DNA of 64,000 nt from Eupeodes corollae (taxonomy: Eukaryota > Arthropoda > Insecta > Diptera > Syrphidae): NCBI RefSeq assembly GCF_945859685.1, contig NC_079147.1:213717578-213781577 (forward strand), written 5' to 3'. Below the pieces are notes generated by a model. That model had not been told where the DNA came from, made no database searches, and saw only the letters and a program-made list of their open reading frames with translations. Positions 1-12,682 of the stretch are shown in pieces; the stretch's first letter is position 1; the number at the start of each line of letters is the position of its first letter. Position numbers and translations under genes: made by a program.

Positions 1-1382
1 GGCGATAATGTTGTTTTTTGTAATTATTTAACATATAAGAACCAGATTTGATTTTAATGAAATGACTAAGCAGAAGAGTCTTATTTGGTTTTTAAGTTTT
101 GCACGATGATGTTCATGATGGTATAGTAATTCTATAACGTGTTTATTATGATGTCAGGTATACGATCAGTCTTTCGGTTGGTCTTATGGTCGGTGGTAGC
201 GAGTTTCTTCTTATTTATAGATGTTGGAATGGAAAGGGACCGATCTTAGTCAGGTTTATAATTCGAAAAAAAAATATATATATAAATATCATGTTTGTCA
301 GAGTACGAATATTATGGAAGTTTCATAAATGCTAATGCAGTTAAAGTCAGGCAGGGGTGATTGCTTATTAATGGAGACTTGGTGTAATTTGCATTGAAGA
401 AGTCCGCACATAGATTTATTCTCGGATTGTGAATTCCAGAAGCTGTTGATGACAGGGTTGGAATTTTTAGAAAGAAGGGGAACAAGGTGATTTACCTTAG
501 GTAAAATAAACAATGTTCAATTTTACTTTCAACTCAGTTAATTGTTGTTGATAAGTCATTTGATCTACTTTGTTAATGACTAATACATTTTTCGAATTGC
601 CAAATGTGCAGATCTCATTTAACTGTGATAACAAACTCAACGCCATAAATAAGTTCAACTCCACCTGTTTTCAATATTGATTGGAATTTTTGTTATCTGC
701 TCTTTCAATTTGAAGCAAATCAAAAAGTCATCTAGTTTGAAATGTATAACAAATTCGAGCATTTTCTAGGAATAAAAAAAGGTTTTTGTAGTCTTTAAAA
801 TGTATTAGATATGTTGTGTGAGTTTTATTTCGTTTGACACCAAATTTTCCGCGCCGCGTTACTCGCATGCTTTGTTTTAGAAAAATATTCGTTAGCCTAC
901 AAAAAGTGAACAAACTACAAATGCTGTCTCGGACTTTTTTTTAGAGCTATTAAAGAGGGTACAATTCAATCGTCTGTTATTTTAACAAAACTTTAACCGT
1001 TTACGTAGCGCACTAAGTGGAAGCTCTTAAAAGAGACAATAATCCCCGATTTTGAAACATTCTCTATTGGTGCTTCACTCGAATTAGTCTTAGCGTTACG
1101 TTATATAGCCTTTAACCTTTTCAAATAAATGGATTATCTAACACTGTCCTTTTTCAAATTAGGCGTTCAAATAAACAAGCAAACAAACCCTTCATATTAG
1201 TATACGAGTAGATCGAAGAATCATAATTCTGCAAAAGTGTTTTTGTTTTGGAAGTTAAGATGTTAAAAAATGAAATGAAGCAAAGGGAACGCATATAACC
1301 AATTAGCCGAACAACAATTTCCTATAAAGTTTCAAACATGAAAAAAATGTTAATTGATTATCGCTGACCTTTCACTGAAACT
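1..1382. other. AT-rich stretch, nothing recognised
   Basis: No open frame here has recognisable protein similarity, splice structure or repeat ends. Short open frames at 298-513 and 728-913 on the minus strand have no domain-like composition and are taken as chance. Confidence 0.5.
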
Positions 1383-2860
1383 TACTTACTAACTTAAGGT
1401 GGTGCTACAGTCCTGTGTGAACTAAGGCCTTCTTCCACTACTAGATGTCTCCAGTTTCATGGTCAAAGTTGGGTGGTCAAAGTTTCCACTTGGGCGTGCC
1501 ACCTGATTCGCGGTCTTCCGTTTCTGCGCTGTCATGTGAGTGTGGATTCGAAGACTTTCCGAGCCGGAGCATTGGTTTCCATTGGCCCTACCTGACCCAG
1601 CCAACTTAGTTGTTCAACTTTTACCCTTCTGGTTAAGTCTACGTCACAGCCCGTACAGCTCGTCGTTCTATCTCCTCCTCAACTCCCCTTCTATGCATAC
1701 GTCTTATATAGTGATACTTTAGTTGCTCGAGAGAGCTTTGCTACTCAATTGCTTTCTTAACCCAAAAAAAAAACAGCAGGTTGCGTTTAATTAGAGTTAT
1801 TGTTCGTTTAGTTTTCTGCGCTAATAGCCGACCCTAGGTAGAAGAAGTCCTATGACTACCTCAAAGTTACGTCTGTCGATGGTGACGTTTTGACCAAGAC
1901 GTCGGTGTTGTAGGTCCTTTCTTAACCACAGCATGTACTTTGTTTTGCCCTCATTAACCGTTAAACCCATTTTTACCGCCTCTGCCTCAATACTCACAAA
2001 AGCATAATCGAAATCACGTTGAGTTCTTCCAATTATGTCAATGTTATCAGCATATGCTAGTAATTGGACAGATTTTTGAAAGATAGTGCATCTAGAGTTG
2101 ACGTGTGAGCCCTGCACTATTCTTTCAAGTACGATGTTAAAAAAATCGCATGACAACGATTATCTAAAACTTTTTTTGACATCGAAAGGTACTGTTAAGT
2201 TGCGTTGAAATCGATGAAAAGATGGTGGGGTCGATTTGGTTATCCTGTTTTTTTTTTCTGGGATCTACCGTAATGTGAATATTTGATCGATTGTAGAATT
2301 TCCTAGTGTAAAACCACACTGAAAAGGACCTATCAGATTATTGACGATGGGCTTTAGACGTTCACATATTACGGCAGAAAAGATTTTATAAGCTATGTTA
2401 AGTGGACTGATTACTCTATAGTTAACGATGTTTAGAGGGTCTCCTTTTTTCACAATTTGGCAAATAATACTGAGGTTCCATTCATCGGGCATGCTTTCTT
2501 CCGACCATATCTTACAGGTAAGTTGGTAAATGATCCTAACCAAAATATCTCCAGCTGCTTCAAGGAGCTCGGTATTCAAGCCATCCGTTCCAGCGGCTTT
2601 ATTAGACTTCAGCTTAGATATGGCAATCTTCACATCGTCAAAGTCAGAAGGACGGGTTTGTTGGCTTTCTTCGTCTATGTTGAATGGATCATCCTGCCTG
2701 AAAGCGGAATTCGGTTCGTCGTCCCCGTCTGCAAAAGTGGTCTTCCCATATCCTCAGCATTGACTGTAATGTTTCCACTTTCGTCTTTGCAGCCTTCGGT
2801 TCGAGGTTTATGTAGTTGTGAAATCCTCGTAAAGTCCATTGAAGAGAGATGCCAAAAATG
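1383..2860 (-). mobile_element. LINE remnant, reverse transcriptase and 3' end
   Basis: Degraded non-LTR retrotransposon read on the minus strand. The 5' part (about 2860-2265) encodes the start of the reverse transcriptase palm: residues reading KLKSNKAAGTDGL, then PDEWNLSIICQIVKKGD, and the fingers/palm motif GPFQCGFTLGNSTIDQIF. Between 2264 and 2157 the frame is broken and most of the motif A-B region is missing; only a trace reading FIDFNA remains. The open frame 2156-1821 continues with SCDFFNIVLERIV, then YADN where an active enzyme has YADD, and GLTVNEGKTKYML. The left edge is (CTTA)-type repeats at about 1378-1396, which on the element's own strand is a (TAAG)n 3' tail. Truncated, deleted and with a changed catalytic Asp, so inactive. 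The same lineage recurs at 19020-19170 and 43310-43800. Confidence 0.85.
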
Positions 2861-5800
2861 TTTTAATTGTACCTAGAACATTTGTGCTATTTTATAAAAA
2901 CTTGACCTTATGAAAAAACTATTATAATTCACAATAATTTGAAAAGTATTATTTGATTTTTGCATTTTTAATTTAATACAATTTTGTTGACCAGTGATTT
3001 CTATAAAAAAAAGTTGTGACAAATTTTATCATGGCACGCATCAGTTAAGAGATTAATTATTTCAAATAGAACTAAAATCACTTGTCGCCGAATTCTATAG
3101 AGCACTTTTTTAACTTGAATAAGTTTATTTTGTTTTAATTTTCTAAAAATTCTGATCGTATCAATATTGTGATGTTAATTGAGGGGCCCTTTCTTTTATT
3201 TTTCCCTACGCCCACACGTAGGCTATTGTAATAGTACGCCCGAGTGCTGACAACAGATGTATAAGATGGTGCTGCTAATATATATCAACAAATAAGTAGT
3301 TGCTTATATTATTTTTTCAAGATCAAATACAAGTTTCCTGAAATATATTTTCTTATTTGACTTTGCATAAAATGGCGAATCCATTAAAATATGTAGCAGC
3401 TTTTATTGCTAATCTTAAAATAGTATATACGAAACGTGATAAAAACGGAAATCTGGCTTTTATCAATCGTCAGCGGCATCAGAGGACTCGATTAAGATAG
3501 TGAAATTACGAATAAATTAGAGGAATGCAAAAGTGAAATTGTTGAAGGCTGATACGTTTTAATAGATAGCTTCAAAAAATTGGATCAACCGGATACTCTT
3601 TGCCTTTGCTGTAAGTCCATAAACCAAAAGAATAGCCCATAAGGCTTTAAGATTTCATGACAGTTTTAAAGAGAGAAATCTTGATTAGGTTTATCTTTTG
3701 AGGAAACCGTCAATACATTACCATAAAAACTCTAGACTCAAGTTTTAATTAAAAACATTTTTGTGACGAAGTAGTATTAGCACTATAGCCCTCACTGATC
3801 ACTTCGATATAATAGGTCCCTATTTTAATAACGTTGGTCCTACAACTTTGCGGGCTGCTCTTCGACTTCAATTAAGTGATTGACAGTTAATTCCACTAAT
3901 CAAATTATAGGACATTACACTGTCATCACGCATGCGATGTTTTTCTCCTTCTCCGGTAGTCTTTCGTGTGCTCTTATGGATACGGAAATTCCGTTCCAAA
4001 GGCTGCAACATGCGCTGTAAGCTCAACACGCTGCAATATATTGCACTGTGTCTTGATGCGCTGCGCAAGCGTAGAAAGTGGAAACATTCCCAACGAAATG
4101 GCAAATTTTTTAATGCATCTTCAACGAACCATTATCGCTCATGGTTTGTCCGGGCAGGAGGGGAAAGAAGTTGCAAGTTTGTTGGGTTGGTGATTGGTCG
4201 CGTATTAGTGACTGAAATACCGGAATTATTTCAAACGACAACAAGTGTGTGTTTTTTTGTGTCATCCGCCCTCCCCAGCCCGCTATAGATGTGGTGCCCT
4301 TAATTACATTTGCAACAAGTTGTTGAAAGTAGGTACAATTATCAGTGCAACAACGGTGCTACGAATGTTGGTATGCAATTTGTGCGACGACCGACAATGT
4401 GAGACTATACGAGAGAGTGGCAAGGGATGTTGCAACTTGAAAGACTTAAAAGCACCACCGATTGCAATCCAACCTGCTGATGAAGATTGCTTAGCTAAAA
4501 AAAAAGCTTTAAAAACCCAACAAATGTGGAGGTGCATATCACGAAAAGCAACGAACGACAACAACGCTGCACTCTGTGCCTGATGCCTTGTTTGAGCGGT
4601 TAATGGATGACAACTTTGCCAGTGACTTGAATTGAGAATGTCATGATGGCTGAGTGTAATTTTACGGTAAGATGAGGTTTGTTTTTCTGAAAGATAATTT
4701 CAATTGAAATGCTGTGTGATGTAATGACTTTTTATAGGAAGTTGTACAATGATTTAAACGGTCCTTCAATCAATTTAAGTAAACCTCAACGACAGTTGCA
4801 ACTGCAACACAAAATGTCAGTCAGTCACTGGTGCAGTTGTATTTTTTTTAACGTTTTTTGGATACCTGTATAACGGTTGAACTTTGATTTGTATACCTAC
4901 ATTCTCTGTGTTAAAGAAATGGCGCTAGTTTAAAATTCATAATCAAGACATAAGCTTTTCAGTAACTTGGTGTACCTTACATATTTCTAACACAAATAAA
5001 AAACAATCATAGCCAGGCTTAAATTTGTCAACCGATTTTATTGTCTCTGTAAAATAATTCCTAGCCCATATTTGGGGACTAACATGGTTAGTGCTTTTTT
5101 GGGGACTTATATAATTTTTAATTTGGGGAGTTATTTCATTATAATGGTTAGACAATTCTTGAAGATGGGTACTTATTTCGTTATTTTTGTAGGGGGTTAC
5201 CTTGAAGATGGGTACTTATTTCGTTATTTTTGTAGGTTGTAGGGACTTGTTTCACACATTTTCGATTTTGGGAATTTTATAATGCATTAAATCGTCAAAT
5301 TGGGGGGTTTTCAACACAACCGTCTACTATAGCCTTTTTATGGAAAATAGGAGTAGAGTTAATGGATTGCTATAGAATTAATTGTTATTTTAATGTTGTG
5401 GGTCCCGTGGTTCCATTTGTTCGCTCTAAACAAGTAAGAAAGTTATAAGGTTGTTTTTAGAGGTATACAACTTTGCAACAATATTTCTGTTTTTTGATTG
5501 TATGTTGTACGCGCACTCAAAAGGTTATGAATGTCCTTATAATGATTAAGCATAGTGTTAACAATTCAGAAGGAAGAACAGCATAAGTTCTGAATGTCTG
5601 CGGTAAAACGTTTCACTTTCGTGTTCTCGCTAAAAAAAGAATCCCAGTATTTAACAGTTCTCACAAATTCGGGCTTAAGTGTAAACTGATGAGCATTCCT
5701 AAAGTACGGGTATTTTGGTTTAATTGATTGAGGGTAGGACTGCAACTGGCTATTTCGCTAAAGCATTGCTTATTTATATCGATTTGGCGATTAAAGACAG

Positions 5801-6519
5801 TATTCAGTTTTTGAAGCATTAAATTCTATACGTTTTTTGACTTCTTATTCGACAAAACTATCAAGATCAGGAATTAACGAGCTGCAGTTAGTTGGTAGAA
5901 AAGCTGATAATACATGAAGTCAGCTAAAAATTTAGTCGGTTATAAGTTTCAAACACACGATCATTTTGAAAAATAAGAAAGAGAATTTGAGAAAAAATGG
6001 ATCACTGGGGCCGCCAAAGGAATTCCAGGCCCGGGACGGAAAAATCTCAGGCCTCCCCCATACTTACTATTTTTTTCAGAGTTTATGCCTACTGATATGG
6101 TACGTTTTAATTTCAATATCATACAATTGGGTTGAATTAACGGAAATAATAATTTTTTGTTTGCAAAGTGAACAAAAAAAAAGTGTTAATCATCTAATCA
6201 AAATCAATCTTACGGGTATCGTCCAGTTCAGTTGAAATGGAGGATGGATAGAAAACAGTTCTACATGCTAGTGGATCAGATTCCGAACAGAATCATACAT
6301 TCAATTCGATATTGCCAACGAAATGTTATTATCTGATAATACAGTCGATTAAATATTTTAAAAAAAAATAAGCATAAATATCTATTACCTACCTTGAAAA
6401 TAAAATAAAGCGAAGTAAAAATATTTGAAATTTGTCTTAAAAAAAAACTATGGATTTTAAAAGGTTTACATTAAATACTCTTTATCGTATTTCTTTGTAT
6501 TCAAATATTATCACAATGT
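2861..6519. other. Intergenic, no supported gene
   Basis: AT-rich DNA. A slightly GC-richer patch at 3900-4660 holds overlapping short open frames (3932-4288, 4245-4583 on plus; 3868-4104 on minus) that change frame and that I cannot assign to any family; it may be an old repeat. A short local duplication lies at 5158-5236 (listed separately). The open frame 5966-6235 is unrecognised. Confidence 0.4.
5158..5236. repeat. 36-bp direct duplication
   Basis: A 36-bp segment beginning CTTGAAGATGGGTACTTATT occurs at 5158-5193 and again, identical, at 5201-5236, separated by seven bases. The surrounding 5080-5290 is rich in GGGGACTTAT-like phrases, suggesting an older degenerate tandem array. Confidence 0.85.
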
Positions 6520-7320
6520 TTCCATTAGAGTAAGTTCTGGGAATAAATAGCATTGAGCAAACTCATTGGGGAAGTTCTGAATTGTTATTTCTTTTTTCAA
6601 CTCTTGAGACACATGCGAGTTATACTTTTGGATGAACTTTGTTGCGGAGTTTTTAATCTCAATTTCGTCCATTGTTGAAAACTGCCATCAAAAATGAAAT
6701 TTTTCATCGTATTGAACCGACGAGAAATTCCAGATATAATTGTGTTTCGCTTGAAATGTATTTCTTCGTCTGTTTCAATTTGCTCTTCGGCTCCTCGATT
6801 TCCCCAAAATGTCTCTTTAAATGAATTTTTCGGTTAGTTGGGAACGATTCTGGAACATCCCCCAATCCAGAAGCAACTGCTTTGCATTCAGATAAAATTT
6901 GATCCCATCCGTTTCGAATAATATTCAAATCAGATATCAAGTTGTCAAGACTTCCAATTTCAACGTCAATAGTCAATTTTCTGGCCTGAAGCATGATCGA
7001 AGACGTCAGGACGCCATTAACATCTTTTCGAGGTTTATCAGTTAAATGTATATCACTTAAGGCTTCTCATGATATTCTAAGGTTTTTCAGATGATTTGCA
7101 AATGGTTTTACTGCATCAATTCTAGCTGACCATCTTGTATCGGAAAGTTTGTGAAGCGATCCGGGCACATTTTTATTAATAATTTCCCAACGTTTGGCCA
7201 CCACAAATTAAAACACTTTTGAATAAAACCAAAAAATGTGATTGCGGCAATTCAACATTCCGCTAAATCCACTCCAAACAAGTTAGCGCTGTGAGCTGCA
7301 CATGGTGATAATAATCGGGG
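6520..7320 (-). pseudogene. hAT-like transposase remnant (ZMYM1-like)
   Basis: Conceptual translation on minus, crossing frames, gives PCAAHSANLFGVDLAEC (about 7310-7260), then KLSDTRWSARIDAVKPF (about 7155-7105), then the open frame 6994-6704. This order (CAAHSxNL, then SDTRWSAR, then a helical stretch) is that of the hAT-related transposase domain found in ZMYM1-like proteins. The C-terminal part continues to about 6520 (reading NFPNEFAQCYLFPELTLME). Stops and frame changes interrupt it, and the N-terminal half is absent, the adjoining sequence being a LINE fragment. Not functional as it stands. Confidence 0.65.
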
Positions 7321-7529
7321 GCCCAGATCGGCAAGCTTGTGACTGATAAATTGATAGATAACATGCAAACAGGGGTGCGATCACAAAAGCGTGAATGATT
7401 TAAAATTTCGGGCCCCTAAAAGTAAGTGGGAATAGGTATGTATGTATGTACGCTCTCCTCCTATGTACGTACTTTACGGGGCCCTGAAAATGTCCCGGGG
7501 GTATCCCCCCTTATCCCCCTCCCTCTCGA

Positions 7530-8190
7530 CTTATCTGCCTGTATATCAGATTTGAACTCGTCCAATACTACTTGAATTGAATGGTCCGAAAGGTATTTCC
7601 AACCCAACAAAAAAAAAAAAAGATTCATCAATACCAAATGTACGTATTTTGGATAAGAAAGCTTGATGCCAAACTGTATCAAAGGCCTCTAAAATAAAGT
7701 GCAATAATCTTACTTTTTGATCCAATGTTCGTTGAGATAAATTATGAGATCACCAGTGGGCATATTTTTATGAAAGCAATACTGTTTGTGATTAAGAAGC
7801 CTTTGGTCTTCAAAATATTTCTTAAGCTAAAATTGATCAGCGTTTTCAGAACCTGGTGGAAAAGGGCCGTACGGTAGTGGGGAAGGAGGATGTTTTCGAT
7901 CAATTGGAAAGAGAACTGTAGAGTAGGCCAGATGGAAAAGCTTACACAGTGGTTTTGCCAGCGTTGAAGAACATCTCTTCATAGCGATGATACTATCTGA
8001 TCCACCTTATTTTTGAATATCTTTAAGAAATCCAGCAACCTTACGAGTGCGAAGGAAGATTTGTCCCATAGAAGCGTTTGCTCTTTTTAAGTACAGGAAA
8101 AGTCATGTCACTTATTGACAGCATCGTATTAAAAGCAAACTGTGCTTCAAGCTGAATGGCTTTATCAATCGAGCTTGCAAAAGGAGTGTC
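7530..8190 (-). mobile_element. Jockey-like LINE fragment (reverse transcriptase)
   Basis: Read on minus, broken frames give a connected reverse transcriptase 5' region: residues like CSSTLAKPLCKLFHLAYST (about 7985-7930), LKKYFEDQRLLNHKQY (about 7835-7790), FDTVWHQAFLSK-like remains (about 7685-7650), and YLSDHSIQVVLDEFKSDI (about 7605-7545). This matches the jockey-type element also seen on plus at 17101-17550. At least two stops lie inside. It lies against the hAT remnant and may have inserted into it. Confidence 0.7.
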
Positions 8191-10535
8191 ACTGGAAACG
8201 AGTGTTAGAACCGACTATAACGTTATGTTACGTACAAATGCCAGAACTACCTTTGAGACTTACACAAATTTAATGCTTGAAATATTTTCCGTACAAGTCT
8301 TTCTAGCTTGTTTAAACTTATTCTGGTTTTCCTCAGTGGGTTGGCTTTGTACATCCGGAAACTTACATCTCCTCTTTACAGATCGAATCAAACCATGAGT
8401 TTTCTTTGGGTTTGATATTTTTTAACCTATTAATGATTTTGCTTATTGCTTAGTCTTACACATTTCCAAATAAGCTTTTCCATTTGTATACAAAATACCG
8501 GCCATGCTATATGTTAATTGACATATTTTCTCCCTTAGTTATTCTGCAATAAAATTTATTAAATAATTTCTCATGGCATCTTTGGTTGTCCGAAACAGGT
8601 GTTCCAAAAGTTTTAACTGAGAACATAACTTCACAAGAACTGTCATTCTTCACAAAGCCTGTCATTCAAGACATGTGCTTTCTACTGTCTATTTTCTCCA
8701 GTTCTTTTCTGACACAAATCGAAAACTCCGTTCGTTCCAAATGTTAAGGAAGTGACAAAACCATTATAAGATTTTTTTTATAAAATTAATCAATCATGAA
8801 TAACTTCAAAACGCTACTACCGCAATTTAAAACTCCTTGGTTAGCCATTAAAAGTATTGAGCTCAGCATATATGTACTTAGTGGTTTACTTATTTCGGTA
8901 AAATTTCATTTAAAAGCAAAAAAATCAATTATTTTATCAAAATAAAACACAATTAAATTTAAATGCATTCAAAACTCATTAAACTCAACAATTCACACTG
9001 CCTCTGGCTGCAATGCAATTTAAAGTATTTAAGTTTCGACTGTGTGTTCGACTTTGGAATGCAACAGACCTCTATGTTCATAATATGGACACGGACAGGT
9101 GAAATTCCACACTTAATCCGACTAATTATGATTTGATTGGAAAATATATATGTATGTCTATAAGCACATACCTATAATAGTATTTTTGTTCAAATACCCA
9201 ACGTTAGGCTTATAACATCCTGTTTCAAGTTCAATTGCTGCCACCGCCCAAAGAGTATTGAGTGTAGAGACAGAGAGAAATGGAAAAGACCGCAGATGAT
9301 AGAAAGTGCATTTGGTTTAGTTGAATGTTATTATTATTACTATTAAAAAATTAATAGTTGTACATTTGTGTATTGAAAGTGCTAATGGAAATTTCGTTAA
9401 AGGAGAGTCATATTGACTCAAGATATACTCGAGACCAATGATGGTATAAATTAATGTATGTTCATTAATTCTTATGTTTTAAACATTTTTTTCTTCGGAA
9501 TCGAACAAGTATCAGCTAGTATGCATGGTCGATACGAACCAGGCATCAGGCTAATAAAATCTGCCACAATTAAAATTAGTCAAGGAGGTTGGTTCCTCAA
9601 TATAACGAAGTGTGTTAACTGAGGTCCGAGGACCAAGAAGTTACCTACCAGCTTCAGGGAATCATACTTGGTCGAAATCGGGTTTCATGGCTACTTATGT
9701 TTTTGTAAATCCTAATTTCCCTCGTTCAGGAAAGAAATGAATCAATGATAGATCATTGCTTCTATAGTGTTAGTTATAGCTATCGTTGTTTTTCCTCAAT
9801 ACAAATTTTCGAGATTTTAAAGCGATTAAGAGAGTCAGGTTTATTATATTAAAGATAATAAGGTGCCGATATTTCTACGGAAAAAAAAACAAATATTTAA
9901 TTTAAACTACAACTTTTCTTTTAGTACACTTTTAAAGTTTTAATGATAAAAGCGTTGCAAATGTTCTTCGTATTTAAAATTTAAAATTTTCAAAACGAGA
10001 GTGTTCCACTAACCGTAGAATTTCCATTTGTCAATTTTCTTTTCATCAACTCTAAGGGACCAGCTGGGTTAAAGCAATCATTAAAATTGGAAAAAAATCC
10101 TTCTTTAAAACGCACCGAAAAGTTTTCATCTATCATTGGAATTGTGTAAAATTGGAACACAACTAATTTTTTAGTGACAAATAACTGCACAATTAATTAA
10201 TTCTCAAAATAAAAATCTTTGTGTAACTTCCCTTCCATTAGTATATAATCTTCATTTCCAATCAAAACAAAACACTCTGATATATCCATTCAAACAAAAT
10301 TCTGAAGGGGTTATTTCCTTTATATACACTTCGTGTCACATGAATAGGGACATGCTTTTTTTATTTGACGATATTTTACAGTTCCTAATTTTTTGGAAAA
10401 ACACAAATGTGGAATGAGCGAAATTTGAGCACAGGACCGTTTCATTTCTTCAATAATTTCTTTTCTTAGTAGATTTATATTGAAAGCCACCCACACACGT
10501 TTTCCATGATGTAGTCCGGTCAATTTAGACATTTG
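8191..10535. other. Intergenic, no supported gene
   Basis: AT-rich. The open frames at 8156-8398, 9990-10190 and 10320-10541 have no recognised similarity. The last ends at the left border of the long-inverted-repeat element and may be interrupted flanking sequence. Confidence 0.4.
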
Positions 10536-10830
10536 ACCCACGACAAATTCAGGGGAAGCTGAAAATTCTTAAAATTGTTTAAATTATAATTATAAACATT
10601 GTCTTAAAAGTCCCAACCGATCCCATGTAAGGAAAAAATTTTAGCGGGGTAATAAGGTCCAAAAAATGAGTTGTTCGCGATTTTCTTGAAAACGGTAAGT
10701 TTTATCGCAAAATTACCCCAGACATAATTTGTAGATCAGGGAATTTCCTATAGAAAAGGTATCAATAATTTTTTCCCTAAAAGTCACCGCTTCTGAGATA
10801 TAACGATGCAAAAAATTGCAAGCGTCATAA
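10536..10830 (+). repeat. Left 295-bp terminal inverted repeat
   Basis: Matches the reverse complement of 12683-12977 almost perfectly. Differences seen by eye: GTTGTTC versus GTTTTTC, CCCCAG versus CCCTAG, GTCACC versus GCCACC, and GCAAG versus GCGAG. Homology stops sharply at both ends of each copy. Confidence 0.95.
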
Positions 10831-10947
10831 ACGCACACGTTTCCACGCCACCTCTGAGGTAGTGTACTTAGCTCGTTTTTTTTAACGTGGCTTCCCCAAT
10901 AGGCCTATTCCACGGGTCTGTTGTGATTAGATTTAGAAATTAATAGT

Positions 10948-10981
10948 TTATTCGTCGGATTCGGAATCGTCAATCACTTCT

Positions 10982-11013
<32 letters not shown>

Positions 11014-11859
11014 TTCTTCTTCTTCTTCTTCTTCTTCATCCTGACTATAGGTGAATTGTGTTAAAAGTGAAGCATCACATGTTTCTTCGTCAGTATTAAA
11101 TGAATCCTCTGTTGTTGGTGATTCTACATTAGAACAAGACTGGCCTTGACAATTCGTACAAGCCAGAGAACAAAACAGCCCAACTTTTTTGCAACCACAT
11201 TTAGCATTGCATCCTTTTTTACAGTTACAAAAGATAGTGTTGAGCAATTTTTCCGGCGCAGGTTGAAGCAAAGTCTGAATTGGTTCTAATATATTATCGA
11301 CCAACTTCCAACCCCAATCTGTTGGGTTTAGTTGATAACCAAGCCACACTTGAACTTGGTAGTATACCCGAAGAAGATGTTGATGAGCAGAGACTGAGGT
11401 TGGAGGAAGACAAGCTAATTGTACTTGTTTCTTATTTCGAGTATTTTTGACAAAAGATGCATATCGAAACTTGTCTAAGCAGGTAGTTTTTTTAGGAGCT
11501 CCGTACATACGAAGAAGAAAGTGAATTCCGTTGGTAATAACTTCTTCTGGAGTTGAATTACATTTTTTAAAAACTTCAGCAGTTGCAAATAAGTCTTGCT
11601 TTTCAAACATTTTGAATACAGTTGTTTTACCCCTCCTGTAAAATGCAGATGTCGTATCACAGCCAGTTATGGCGTGTAAAAATAGTATGTGATTTCGACA
11701 CTTTGCAAAAGTCGACAAACTTTTTGATGAATAAAACTCTGATTGATTTTGAGATTTTCCTGGTTTTAAGAAGAAAATAGTTTTTTCAGCTGGACTTCGA
11801 GCAGTGAGTAACACGAGTAAATCTACATCTTCACCCACAACAATCGTTATATTTATCAT
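10948..11859 (-). pseudogene. Same gene, C-terminal half: nuclease end, HAITGCDTTSA motif, Cys cluster, poly-Glu
   Basis: The 303-residue frame continues the nuclease after a one-base frame change at 11856-11859. Residues 7-18 read VVGEDVDLLVLL (acidic pair of the nuclease fold); 62-72 read HAITGCDTTSA, the best diagnostic motif of the family; 211-242 hold nine cysteines in a CNC..GC..KCGCKK.GLFC..AC..C...SC pattern, similar to CXC/tesmin-type zinc-binding repeats; about 273-297 is nearly pure Glu, encoded by a (TTC)n microsatellite on plus. The function of this family is not established as far as I know; DNA or RNA cleavage is inferred from the fold. Two frame breaks suggest a pseudogene unless they are assembly errors. 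Confidence 0.75.
10976..11036. repeat. (TTC)n microsatellite
   Basis: About 60 bases of nearly uninterrupted TTC/TCT units, translated on minus as the poly-glutamate tail of the nuclease-like protein. Confidence 0.9.
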
Positions 11860-12395
11860 GTAACTTGTTCTATTGCTGTTTCGATAATCAGTACATCGGC
11901 GTCGTTATGAGCTTGTTTAACCAGTATATTCTCAGCAGTAAACTTTTCTTTTAACATTGAAATAAATCGAGACTTGTTGTGAGTATTTGCCAAAAATTTC
12001 TGTTGACTAGTAGGAACTGTCATAAATTCATCAAATAAAATGTCGGAAGATGAAGATGTTGCCAAAGTTCGACGACGCTGTTCTGCTGCTTTAATATTTG
12101 TCGTGCAATCATTATAGCCATCAAATACGACAGTAGCTCTGGGACCAAAATGTCGACGTACATACTGAACGTACTTATCAAAAATAACACTGAATGTTTC
12201 TTCAGTATCCCAAACAACACTGTGCAGTAAATATCCACCATCAATAATGTACGTCGCATTATCGTATGTTAATATCAATGTTTACTTTTTCGAAACAACC
12301 GTAAATGGCAGACTTCTGTGTTTTACGCATCCCGATATCATCAAACAACGATAAAGGGTACGGAGCTAATTCATATTCGAAATATTATATTATTA
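11856..12395 (-). pseudogene. PIN/FEN-like nuclease family gene, N-terminal half (frameshifted)
   Basis: On minus, from about 12395, one frame reads FEYELAPYPLSLFDD then GMRKTQKSAIYGCFEK, a signature I associate with an uncharacterised arthropod nuclease-like family. It hits a stop just after a one-base slip near 12275. The next frame (12278-11856) carries IIDGGYLLHSVVW, VVFDGYNDCTT and HNDADVLIIETA, the spaced acidic residues (Asp13, Asp53, Asp126/128 of that frame) expected of a PIN/FEN/XPG-like metal-dependent nuclease. Upstream of 12395 the frame runs into an AT microsatellite (about 12374-12440) and is lost, so the N-terminus is missing or was never captured. The 12278 start is not an ATG. 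The frame ends overlapping the next one by four bases (ATGA). Confidence 0.7.
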
Positions 12396-12440
12396 TTATA
12401 TGTATTATATTTATATATATGTATTATTATTATATGTATT
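12374..12440. repeat. AT-rich microsatellite (ATTATTATATGT-like units)
   Basis: Irregular repeats of TATTAT and ATATGTATTAT interrupt the 5' side of the nuclease-like gene; upstream coding sequence cannot be followed past it. Confidence 0.8.
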
Positions 12441-12682
12441 GAGTATTTAGACAAAACAGGTATACGACCGTAGCCACGCACACAACTGAACAGAGAGACA
12501 GATGTTGCCTCAAGGTTACACTATTGTATGTATTAAGGGATCGAGTTTCATTATACCTGATATTCTCAGAATAATACTCATGAGTATTTTATATTTTAAA
12601 TGTAACTTAAAATCACCGACAGAAACATATTCTTACTTACATTACAGCTACAGAAAGTATAGGGGAGAGGTACTTAGGCATA

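Noticed and set aside
3932..4583. Cluster of overlapping open frames
   Set aside because: Frames conflict, no recognisable domain or splice pattern; may be an old unknown repeat but I cannot support a gene.
5158..5236. Possible CRISPR-like repeat array
   Set aside because: Only two copies with a 7-base gap in a eukaryotic repeat-rich setting; it is a simple local duplication. No CRISPR array or bacterial-style operon is present anywhere in the window.
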